A stretch of DNA of 64,000 bases from Apostichopus japonicus (taxonomy: Eukaryota; Echinodermata; Holothuroidea; Aspidochirotida; Stichopodidae), in contig NC_092568.1 in assembly GCF_037975245.1 (NCBI RefSeq), forward strand, positions 24,721,501 to 24,785,500. The letters run 5' to 3'. Position numbers and translations under genes: made by a program. Of the stretch, positions 26,749-36,374 are shown piece after piece; the stretch's first letter is position 1, and each line of letters begins with the position of its first letter. The notes under the pieces are model-generated. The model did not search any database. It worked only from the letters and a program-made list of their open reading frames with translations, and had not been told where the DNA came from.

Positions 26749-28256
26749 TTATTGCTTCTCTCCATCCAGAAGTGCTGACCTGATTCCAAGGTTTTGAAGT
26801 TCTTCCACAAGGCTTCCATTTTGGTGCATTTCAAGCATTATGTCACTGCCTCCAACAAATTCTCCTTTGAAATAGATCTGTGGTATGGTGGGCCAACTGG
26901 AGTAATCCTTGATCCCTAGAAAAGTAAACATGGAAAATAAAATATGATGGCCCTTCAAGTGGTTACTTGCCGAATATGGAAAACCAGCTATGAGTGATAA
27001 TTTATGAAGGGAACACATCAATTTGTCTGTTTCTAAAGGCAATTGTCTCACATAAGTATTTAAGAACAGGCTGTTGTGATAATCAAGAAAGCTAATGTTG
27101 AAATTCTATTTCAGAAATTTTACTGCCTTTCTCTAATGGTCAGAGAATAACACCATTCAAAAGTAAATTTTGGCAGATAATTTTGTCCTATGCGAGGCAA
27201 AGAAATATTGAGAGATTGCGACAAAAATCTTTCTGGAAAAAGGAATTGAGATCGATAGTTCAGTAAGTATGTTGGATAAATCTCTCTTTGAAGTACAAGA
27301 GTCCTCGTTTCTTATTTGACTATGTATTTCAGTGCCACTATGGAAGTTGAATTTACTTTTAGGCACATGACTTTGGTCAACTTTCAAGACGATTGGGTAC
27401 TGCATTTTCATAAACAGTGTACTTTTTTGCAAATATTAGCTGATGGTGGACGTACAAACTTAACAGCATCAAAGCATTTCAGCTCTTCTGAAATACAGTG
27501 GTCCCCTATTCAAACAATATTCACACAATTCTTTTCTTGACCAAACTTGGATATCTAATGAAAATAACATGGACCCAATCTTTGCTAAAAAGACTAGGCT
27601 AACTCTCAGTGCGATTAAAAAAAAATATTGCCTAGGCCTAATAGTAATAATTTATAAAGAGCTTGTAAAATGGTGTAGGTCTGGTCTACATCAAATGCAC
27701 AGCTTCATAGCTTGTTCCATTCTTGCGATATATAACATTAAAATTCATTCATACTAGCTTGATGAGGTATTTGTGCAAGTATGACTTGGGTCATGGACGT
27801 ACACCTGATAGAAGTGGCTACAGCTGTTCGTAGAATTCAATGTCAGGACTAGTTCCACGATAAAGTACAGTTTCAATAGACTTACTGTAGTAAGCTACCT
27901 TCCTAACGTTTAGATTTAAACTTGCAGATTGAAAATCTCAAACTCAACTAGTGACATATAAACGCACCTTGTCTCAGTGAATCGTCATCTAATACATTAT
28001 AGCTGCCGAATTTTTCGACCCCATGCATGCGAAGGATCTGAACGACGGCATTGCTAAAACCGCACATTGGTTGTTCAGGGACACCTTTTATGAATATCAC
28101 TATGTCATCTTTCTTGACAAGGTCGTCGATATGTTCTTTTGAGCCTGATTCTGCTGATGAGTAACTAGAAAGACCTCTTGCAAAACTGATGCCATTATTC
28201 TTGCCATGGAGTCGATATCCAAGCGAAAAAAACGCCCTTCTGCCAATAAAACTCAT
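26749..28256 (-). CDS. GLRX5: Mitochondrial monothiol glutaredoxin 5, two exons
   Basis: GLRX5 binds and transfers [2Fe-2S] clusters in mitochondrial iron-sulfur cluster assembly. Exon 1 is 28256-27968 and exon 2 is 26915-26749, joined at CAA-G/GG. The product is 151 residues, close to the human length. The start is the ATG at 28256 (A at -3); the frame is open further upstream only from a GTG. Residues 1-35 are basic and Ser-rich, as in a mitochondrial presequence. The fold follows: KG at 57-58, the CGFS cluster-ligand site at 65-68, WPTIPQ with the cis-proline at 104-109, and VGGSD at 117-121. The C-terminal [16 protein letters not shown] closely matches vertebrate GLRX5. It is convergent with EXOC5. 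The 1.05-kb intron (26916-27967) shows no transposon. Complete, no frameshift. Confidence 0.97.
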
Positions 28257-28904
28257 TTTATACTTCTTATTCCGTAACACACTATCGTTTGCGCTGTTTA
28301 CACGAACTTCAACAAATTACGCAATCATTATATTCTTATGAATAATCTTTGAAACATGCCGCCCTCTATTATGAAAGCTGTTTTTTTTCCCTCCCCTAGT
28401 ACCAGTTCAGGCTTTGTAGCATAATCAACAGGCTCATTTCTGAATCTGAATGAGTTAAAGGCATTGAAGACTCGCCCCAAACCGCGTACGGCCATCTGAA
28501 AAAGTTAACTTTCTGTTGCTTGCAAGTGACGTTTTGTTCGTGTCGCTACAAAATGCAGACAGTACAATAATGAAACGTGTTACCTTGTTATTTTTAGCTG
28601 GACCCGAGATGTCCATCGCTGTATCGTTTATACACTGTGCTGTGGGTATTGACCGCAGCTGTATGTACTGACTGTATACTAGTGTTTAATTACCGACGGT
28701 AGCAAGCTGTGTGCGTATTTTCTGGAATAGATGGTGGTGTCTAACACTTCTGTTACACCTCATTCGAAACTAGGTCAGATTACCGGCATTAGCCGTTCCT
28801 TTTTGCGCGAGTCTTCACACCCTTTAAGTCGGCAAAAATCCTACTAGAGGACATAAACGCCAACCGAGCGCTACACAGTATGAGTAAGAGTTATAAGTTA
28901 TAAG
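28257..28904. other. GLRX5 upstream flank
   Basis: This should hold the GLRX5 promoter and 5' UTR on the minus strand. It has scattered CpG but no TATA box or other motif I can defend. No coding region is visible. Confidence 0.3.
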
Positions 28905-29072
28905 TTATTCGATAACAAAACAAGAGTTAGTTAGCTTGTCTTTGAAACATTCTATACTAGGTGCACTCACAATGTCTGATGGCAAAGCATTCCATTTGAT
29001 TCCAGTATGTATGAGAGAGGCGAAAGGTTGGACTCAGCACTCGATTGAATGGGACCAAAACCAAATTGCTAA
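28905..29072 (-). pseudogene. 3' end of a degenerate LINE (reverse transcriptase C-terminus)
   Basis: On the minus strand, VPFNRVLSPTF, then after a frameshift GIKWNALPSDIVSAPSIECF and KDKL to a TAA at 28905, match the C-terminal signature of many non-LTR reverse transcriptases: WN.LP, a small-residue stretch, then FK..L. An 'ataacttataactt' tail follows, a typical LINE 3' microsatellite end. Clade unknown; heavily 5'-truncated. Confidence 0.7.
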
Positions 29073-29544
29073 CATCAGTGACTTTTGTGTGTGTGTCTGT
29101 GGAACTGAAAGGAGGAGGAGGAGGAGGCGGTCCGGAAACCCCACATATCGTCTGTATAAAATAATAATATTATTTGTGTCATGTGTATATACAACACGGT
29201 AATGAAGTACAGGGAGTTTGCAGGCAATTGATCCCAACACTGTTAAGAAACGTGTCTTAACAGTAGCATATCCGGAATTCATGCACGACGCCTGCACTAG
29301 TATACCGTGTAATTTAACGGCGGTTTGCTAAAAGCATGGCGACATTTTTTTTTAACGGGTACCTTGAAACCTTGAATTCACGTCTTTAGAATGCTACGAG
29401 ACAAACTCTACCATTAACACTTTTGGTTGATTAATATTGGAATCTTCACACAATATTCACACAATTAAACTGGCAATGTACTTTCGCATATACCCTTTCT
29501 TTGCAAAACCGAATGGGCACCGATTCTGGTAAGGATACCTTTTA

Positions 29545-31771
29545 CAGGTGCGTATCCAGGGGGGGGCGTTGGGGGCGCGCGCCCCCCGGGTAAGAAAAAG
29601 AGGAGAGAAAAAAAGAGAAGAAAAAAGGGAAAAGGAGGGGGAAAAAAGAAAAGGAGGAGAGAAAGGAAGGAAAAAGAAGTTAGAAGAAAAAAGAGAGAAA
29701 AAGGAGAAAGGGAGGGAGTAGAAGATAGCCAAGACTTCGGGAAGAGAAAGAGGAACAGTCATAGTTAGGGCGCTGATCCCTATTATATACACAGGGTAGC
29801 CAGTGACAGATCAAGGATTACGGAGGGGGTGTGCGCCTCACCCTACCCCTTACACCAACAACTCCATTTTTGACGTTTCCATGTTTCCTCTCTCACTAAT
29901 GTATCTATATAAATACTATATATGATCTATCATAACGCGTGTGTGTGTATGGACGCCTTAAACAATTGTACGATTGTGCTATATGGAACCAACTGTGGCC
30001 GGTCTTGAACTCGACGGGGTCGTCGGGAACATGACGCATTTCGGGAAGGGGGCGACCGCCCCCCCCCCCCGAGCAAATTTTCTTTATGATATCGCTAGTA
30101 ATTTTAAAATAGACAATGCTTAGATGCAACTTACAAGGCCTGGGAAGTGTCATTTCCAGCGATCTGGGAGGCATTTTCGGCCAAAATTTTTCTTGTACGC
30201 TTCGCGCCAACTCATGGTGGCGCTTCGCTTAGATAGTTTGCATACAGGCTTCGCCCCTCCCTTGGCAATTACTCGCTACACGCCTGTTCGAATTTGTAAA
30301 AGCAAAGAGCAGATATAACATCATATCAGTGAGCATTGAAATGCCTGTTCCACGGTGAACAGCCTCAAAAACTGTCTATGTGTGTAGTCGAAGGCGTAGC
30401 CCAATTGGATTTTGGGCTGTAACGACTTGCCCAAAAAAAAAGCCAAAATTTTTCGCGCGCGAAGCGCGCGTTCAACATATCGATGCCAATATCATATAAG
30501 CAAGCATCGGTCATTACATTGCATGGCATCGTGTACCTTACGGTCCGTCAAAGTAGCACAGTATACCGCCGGATGCTAATGTAAACAACCAAATGTCTTA
30601 TGTAGATGGAGAAAAACCATACAGACCCATTTATGTCAAACTCTCTTTTACAGTAGTAATGTCGGCCAATCTTAGAACTTTATTTTACAACAACAATAAA
30701 GGAGTTTACCCCTGTTCGACCTCGCAAGAGGTCCTACGGGGGATAATATTTAAGTTTTGTAGAATAGACACTTTTTTTTTTCTAGGGAAAGTTGTCTATT
30801 ACTCAAACAGGGAGATGCTGAGAAGTGAAGTATTGTTCGATTAACATTGTTAAGAAGCCATAAATACACAGGAGGTCGGAGCTGAGGAGCCAGTTAGGTA
30901 TGGATCACTAAAGGGGGAGGAATTTCTAATTAAATGGGAAACTTTATTTTAATTACCAGGAGATAATTTTTAAGCTATTCATTGCTATTTATTTTTCTTT
31001 CAGTAGGTGCCCGAAAAAAATGGGAAAAAAATTGGTTGCGGGGGGGGGGGGTGGTTGGGGCTGCAGCCCCGCCTCCTACGGGACCTACACCTATGTGTGT
31101 AGTGTTCGGTTTCGATATACCTGATATCGGAAATATCTGCTATTTTTTCATTTCCTTCAACCAAGTTTTATAATAGCCATAATAAGAGGTTGCAATATTT
31201 GTACACCAACAAATTAACTGTGTCTGAATTTTCGAAAATTTCCAAAACCAACATTCTTCATCATACTTTCCTCTACTCGTGCAATTTGTACCTGTCTATT
31301 AGGGGTTGAAGGAGGTTTTTCCATATTGGTTGTCCATAGATTGAATTTTGTGCAACATTATGGGTATGTTTTGAAGTGATTTTTATTCACGAGAAATGTG
31401 AATTTTCAAATTCTCAACAAATAATGGGCTTAAAACCTTGAAAAGTGGGGCTTTCGGATATTGTGGGGCGTGACGTAGAATCGCCTACAAAAACAATGAT
31501 CCATAGGACATGCAATGAGGTCGAACATGATGTGTGACTGGTGACAATCTTCAAAAAGGTTATGGATGGAAAAAAAATGGGAAATACTTGGTTCTCAGGC
31601 AAAAGTGTACATTTGGTTGCTCATTTTCAAGCCCGAGAAGTGTCATTTCCGGTGATCTGGGGGGTATAAAAACCAGAAATTTTCTTGTACGCTCCGCGCC
31701 AACTGATGGTGGCGCTCCGCTTAGATAATAATTCGCGCCCCCCGGATTAGAAAATCCTGGATACGCGTCTG
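29545..31771 (-). mobile_element. Non-autonomous TIR DNA element, copy 1 (about 2.2 kb)
   Basis: The termini are inverted: CAGGTGCGTATCCAGG at 29545-29560 and CCTGGATACGCGTCTG at 31756-31771. Both ends are followed inward by G- or C-rich runs and 'gcgcg'. A shared TTTTA lies directly outside each end. No transposase is encoded. Read on the minus strand, it carries two copies of a 'ctatctaagcggagcgccac' module, near 31730-31690 and 30240-30180. Homologous copies lie on the plus strand at 47664-49442 and 59442-61066. Internal landmarks are a (CGCG)CTTCG hairpin near 30455-30473 and a purine-rich strand (29590-29755). The terminal motif resembles hAT ends, but the family assignment is tentative. 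Confidence 0.75.
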
Positions 31772-31869
31772 TTTTAAGTTAAGTTACACAAGATAGAAAT
31801 CTGGGCACGGAAACCAAAAAGGACATAATCGATTCACTCACAGTTTCATACCACCTTACATCCCCGACC

Positions 31870-32070
31870 CTTGTGACCGTGTGATTATGACGATGTGATA
31901 TATGACGATGTGACGATGTGATATATGACGATGTGATTTATGACGATGTACCGATGTGATTATGACGATGTGATTATGACGATGTACCGATGTGATATAT
32001 GACGTTGTGATTTATGACGATGTACCGATGTGATATATGACGATGTGACTATGTAATTATGACGATTGTA
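31870..32070. repeat. Minisatellite of TGTGATATATGACGA units
   Basis: About 190 bp of irregular repeats of 'gatgtgatatatgac', 'gatgtgattatgac' and 'gatgtaccgatg', units of 12-18 bp. Non-coding. Confidence 0.9.
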
Positions 32071-32173
32071 GTAAGGATAAATCATGCACGCAAAATTTGT
32101 TTGCATACCAGCAAATCCAATATTTTGCCATCGATTTCCACGGCAGTGTTTAGTAGATTATTACGCTTTCGTC

Positions 32174-32340
32174 TCCGATCACATGTCACGTTGCTTTCCA
32201 TGCAGGTCAGTGAGGTGGGCGTGCACCATCATATGATATATTAAATAATGAGCAAAAAGACCTGCACCGTTTGTATGCCTATATATATCTCAAGGCAATA
32301 AATTCTGTAATACTTTTATATACCCGGTATATGCCGTGAC
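32174..32340 (+). repeat. Dispersed repeat, copy A
   Basis: About 165 bp closely similar in the same orientation to 47424-47585. Shared landmarks are 'ctttccatgca', 'gggcgtgcaccatc', 'aaaaagacct', 'tctcaaggcaata' and 'tatatgccgtga'. No coding content. In both places it lies near a terminus of the TIR element. Confidence 0.75.
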
Positions 32341-32864
32341 TAACACTGTGATACTTTCAACAGAGGTTTGGGAATCGCATAATACTACGTTAGAATAAAA
32401 GAAGGGTAAGCCAGAGCGTGGTGTTTGATTTCATCCAAAGCCAGTTGTTTAATACAGAGTTAAGTGTCTGGAAACTAGTACTGGGCCAGGGTAAATTTAA
32501 TTCTGTGAGTGCCTACTGCAAAGGCGTATACCTTGAATAGTTGGCACCCTGGCGCATCCTTCCTTTGTCACCCCGTGCAGGAGGTGCCGTCCTGGGGGAG
32601 GCATGTTAGAGGAGGGGTGTCCCCTCCCCTTTGAGAATTTTGGTTTTACATGAACTGGCTTAGATAAAAAATGGTGCTACAGTTTTGGCAAAGCTTTGAA
32701 TTGATTAAATGTTTAGGAATTCTCATTCTTTAGTGAATATTTCTTTAATTTTTCCTATTTTTTGTTCAAAATATTCATATTTTGGGGCTGTGACATGACA
32801 ACCCCCTCAGACTGGTACCCGGGCGGACCACCCCCCCCCCAGAAAGAAAAAACACCTAATTATT
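32341..32864. other. Intergenic DNA, no feature recognised
   Basis: Contains C-rich stretches near 32825-32840 and possible transposon remnants ('gggaggcatgttag'), but nothing I can assign. Confidence 0.4.
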
Positions 32865-32868
32865 TTGT

Positions 32869-33386
32869 TTATGATTTATATGTTCAAAGGTTCAAAAGAC
32901 TTCAGATGCTGCCAATGCGGTAAGCCTGGCCACATTGCTCGTAATTGTGTAGAAGCAAACCTAGTAACATTAACAATCATTTGCGGTATAGCAATAACTG
33001 TTGTTCCACCACACACACTGACAATATATGCCGTCGTAAAGGTATAAAGGCAAAGCTGGCACAGATAAAGTCAGTCAGATGGCTGTTCATCCTAATGAAG
33101 AACATACGTTTCATTCAAAGCTACCTGTAGTGAATCACGTGACATCGTTGCATGTGATGTAAACGAGAAGTTGTTGGTTGTTTGTGGTGCGACTTCACAC
33201 ATCATTACAGATGAATCCAAGTTTGTCTCATTCGATGAGTCTTTCCGGCCAGAAAACCATTTTGCCGAGTTGGCTGATGGGAAGATATCTAATGACGTAG
33301 CCTATAAAGAGAGGACATGCGTCACTCGTGGGTGTATGGCGCGCCATCAGTCTCATGTGGTAGGGAATCGACATATACTGCTTTAA
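32869..33386 (+). pseudogene. Copia-like retrotransposon fragment: CCHC zinc knuckle and protease
   Basis: A gag zinc knuckle is seen at about 32905-32950: CCQCGKPGHIARNC, of CX2CX4HX4C form. After a frame change, CGATSHIITDESKFVSF and ENHFAELADGK (about 33175-33290) match the protease start of copia-type polyproteins. The usual catalytic D(C/S)GATSH reads VCGATSH here, so the aspartate is lost. Frameshifts and missing integrase/RT show a dead fragment. Confidence 0.75.
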
Positions 33387-33545
33387 ATCGACATATACCA
33401 ATTTCCTTCGACTATATCAGTTTCTAGCAGATTAAATTGACTTCTATCGATTTTTAATTGACGTATCATCAATTTAAACTGGTAGATGTCGATTTCACTT
33501 GACTTATACCAATTTAATTCGACATATCATCGATTTAATTCGCCA
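33385..33545. repeat. Minisatellite of AAATCGACATATACC-type units, left block
   Basis: Irregular units of about 20-25 bp such as 'aaatcgacatatac', 'caatttaattcgacatatca' and 'tcgatttaa'. A matching block occurs at 34497-34680 on the other side of a LINE 3' end. The strand sense flips within the array, so it is partly palindromic. Confidence 0.75.
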
Positions 33546-34496
33546 TATAAGATTTATAAGATTTAATTTATTGTTTTAACACATAGTAATACAAGGTGAA
33601 CAAGACAATATAACTGCAAATAAGTAAATATGTGAAAGGAAGTAAACTAAGAAACCCTTGTGGGCTTAATCGAATAGAGTACTCCCATCAAAGAAAATGG
33701 AAAACCTTAACACCTAAAAAAATGAAGAAGAACCCCCCCCCCCAAAAAAAACAGAAAACCTTAACACATAAGACAAATAACACTACCCCGCCCCCCCCCC
33801 CCAACCACCACCACCACCTACTCCCACCCCTTACAACGGATACAATCAATAAAGGCTTTCATAGTAATTTTTCAGATGTCGCCTGTACGAAGCCACGGAA
33901 GTATAAGATTTCAAGTTAATCGGAAGATTGTTCCACAAAGAAATAGAACGATAACGGAGGCTTTGCATGCTCTCTGAATTACGACAAAAAGAAGCACGCA
34001 ACTGACCAGCTTGTCTAGTATTATAATTGTGAATAGAATGACCAATTGTATAAAAGGTAGCAAAAGAATTTGGAAGCAGATTGCTCATAGCACGATAAGC
34101 AAACGTCAGAACATTTAAAGAAATGAGATCAGTGAACTTGAGCACGTTTAAGGAGGAGAATAAATGACTGGTATTATCACATGGAGCTGAAGACGTCATG
34201 TGCCTCACAGCCCGTTTTTGGAGAATGACAAGCTTATTAAGGTTAGTATTGAAGGTACCAGACCAAACTGAAGAGCAGTACGATAGATGAGGAAATATAA
34301 TACTATAGTAAATAGATCTCAGAATTTTCCTTGGAAAAATATATTTTAACTTAGATAAAATACCTACACCTCTAGAAACTTGTTTACAAACATGTTTGAT
34401 ATGGACTTTCCAAGAGAGCTGAGAGTCAATATACACACCAAGAAATTTAATATTATCGACTCTTTTAAGGCAAATACCATGCACCATACCTTTTTA
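33546..34496 (-). mobile_element. 5'-truncated non-LTR retrotransposon (LINE), 3' end
   Basis: A minus-strand insertion of about 950 bp encoding the C-terminal part of a LINE reverse transcriptase (33846-34487). It ends with a short 3' UTR (33546-33845) whose last bases read AAATCTTATAAATCTTATA, a repeat-type LINE tail. The G/C-run region 33730-33805 lies in the 3' UTR. It splits a minisatellite into two blocks. Confidence 0.75.
33846..34487 (-). CDS. Reverse transcriptase C-terminal fragment (LINE, CR1/L2/jockey-like)
   Basis: 213 intact residues without a frameshift. Landmarks are DNIKFLGVYIDSQLSW, CKQVSRGVGILSKL, YYSIIFPHLSYCSSVW, LNKLVILQKRAVR, and a C-terminal SISLWNNLP followed by YRRHLKNYY. 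This is the thumb and post-RT region of non-LTR reverse transcriptases. The palm with YADD, the fingers and the endonuclease are absent, so it is not an active enzyme. The open frame suggests a fairly recent insertion or a short time since truncation. Confidence 0.85.
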   Translation of the reverse strand: MVHGICLKRVDNIKFLGVYIDSQLSWKVHIKHVCKQVSRGVGILSKLKYIFPRKILRSIYYSIIFPHLSYCSSVWSGTFNTNLNKLVILQKRAVRHMTSSAPCDNTSHLFSSLNVLKFTDLISLNVLTFAYRAMSNLLPNSFATFYTIGHSIHNYNTRQAGQLRASFCRNSESMQSLRYRSISLWNNLPINLKSYTSVASYRRHLKNYYESLY

Positions 34497-34690
34497 AATC
34501 AATAATATGTACAATAAATCGGTATATGTCAATTTAAATCGATATCTACCAGTTTAAATCGATGATATGTTAAATCGGTAGAAGTCAATTTCCATGGACT
34601 TAAACCAGTTTCTAGCAGCACTAAATTGACATATACCTATTTAAATCAACATATCATCGATTTAGCTCATTAACATATTCCATATCCCGA
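34497..34690. repeat. Minisatellite of AAATCGATATNTACC units, right block
   Basis: Same family as 33385-33545: 'aaatcggtatatgtcaattt', 'aaatcgatatctaccagttt', 'gacatatacctatttaaat'. Separated from the left block by the LINE. Confidence 0.75.
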
Positions 34691-36241
34691 TTTCGATGAT
34701 GATTGACATGTGAAGAAATATCTATGTGATAGAGCTCTGTGGTACCCACACATAACTCACGCCTATAGTATATGGATATGCGAGGAAATGAAAGAACGTA
34801 TGGCCCAGGTTATTAGGATTAAGCTTATATGTGTGAAATGCACAGCTTGTGATAAAATTTAAAAATTTTGAGATTAGTCATATTGTTTCTCCTTTCTTAT
34901 TATTGTGCTGCAAATTTGTGTTCTTTTTTCATAAAGATAATATGCTGCATAGAATAAATCCTGGCACCATCTATCCATGTTAAAAGTTTTAACGCAATAA
35001 AAAATGTCATTTGAGACTACAAATATATCCCATAGTGATAATGAGTTTTATTTATTAATTTAATTTTTTGATTTCAGACAATCATCCTTTACATCAAATT
35101 TTCCAAAATTATCATCTCACTTGTTTTGATTTGCTTAGAAAGTCATGTTTTGTAAAAAAAAAAAAAAAAAAAAACACTGGATACAAATACAATGAAACAA
35201 CCAATATTATTTTAATGATTATTATTATTTCTGTATTCTGTATCTTCCAGAGAAATGTAAGAAGTGTTAAATAAAATATACTTATATGCCACAATAAACT
35301 TGTTAGTCTTAAACCATATATAGTAATAAAAGTCTCAAGTATGATGGACATTATAAGCTACCGTACAGAGCGCTAACAAAGTGAAAAGATACCACCTACA
35401 CCTCGAGTATAGCTTGATTTCTTATCCAATATTTGAAGAAACATATTACCCAATTGTTGAAAAAAGAAAGTACTAAATTCAAATGAGAAACAAAATCATA
35501 AACATGTTTCAAGTGCTATATGTTTCCCCAATTTTAGAGGACAATTTGCACCAACTAGTGGTTAGTAAGTATACTAATCATTTCTAAGAGTGTGCTATAT
35601 ATGTTTCTATTCAATGACATGTTCACTCCAGTCTATCTACTACGTGTTCCCTGTAGGAACAAGTTTCTCCCATCTGTTTGGTCAAGTTCTCTCTCTCTCC
35701 TTTCATATATAAACGGACAATTTTGCCTATAAAATTGTCTTTTGCGCTGACCATTTCGGTTGCTAAATACTTGAGCAAGGTTTAATGCTAATGAAACGTC
35801 TTGAGAACGTTAAGTTAAACTATACGTACTATAAGTTCAAAAATTCGGTGAAAATCGAAAATGTTATTCTCAGGTATCTAAAATTAATAATAACATCAAC
35901 AAACATTCAAAGGTATCCTCCTTTTACAATTTGTGTATAAATGGCTCCCGAAAGTTACCGCATTCGTATAGAAGACCCAAGGACTGCCGTATAAGTCACG
36001 ATGTGTGTTTATACATGACGCAAGTTGAGTCCGTCCATAAGCTAACGAACAACATGTTCTAAGGTATACAGTATATAACCTTAACTCATGCATGTGGACT
36101 TTATTCATATGTGAATATTGACCTATGTACTGGTATCGTGCCCGTATAAATGAAAGGTTGGGGTGTGGTGGGATGGCGGAGGAATATCAGCAATAGACCC
36201 TATAAGTGTCACCACTAAGTATCAAATTTTTTTTTGAAAGT
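34691..36241. other. Intergenic DNA between LINE and L3HYPDH-like gene
   Basis: AT-rich, with an A-run at 35154-35174. No exon, RNA gene or repeat family that I can support. Confidence 0.4.
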
Positions 36242-36246
36242 TTTAT

Positions 36247-36252
36247 TTTATT
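36247..36252 (-). terminator. Polyadenylation signal of L3HYPDH-like gene
   Basis: AATAAA on the minus strand, 123 nt beyond the TAA at 36375. A second overlapping AATAAA lies at 36242-36247. Confidence 0.5.
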
Positions 36253-36374
36253 GTACTTTTTGTTATTATGTTTTAGTATTATTTTATTATAACGTTTAAG
36301 TATTATGTATTTTATAGATTCCTATCCCTAATTTTATCGGGGTTGCTGCATGCGCCGTATCCACCTTGTGTCTT

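Noticed and set aside
28257-28280. Eight-residue N-terminal extension of GLRX5
   Set aside because: The upstream codon at 28280 is GTG, not ATG; the ATG at 28256 has a good context and gives a normal length.
29457-29792. 111-codon ORF with Phe/Ser/Leu-rich protein
   Set aside because: It translates the pyrimidine-rich block of the TIR element; the same block at 49199-49549 gives a similar artefact.
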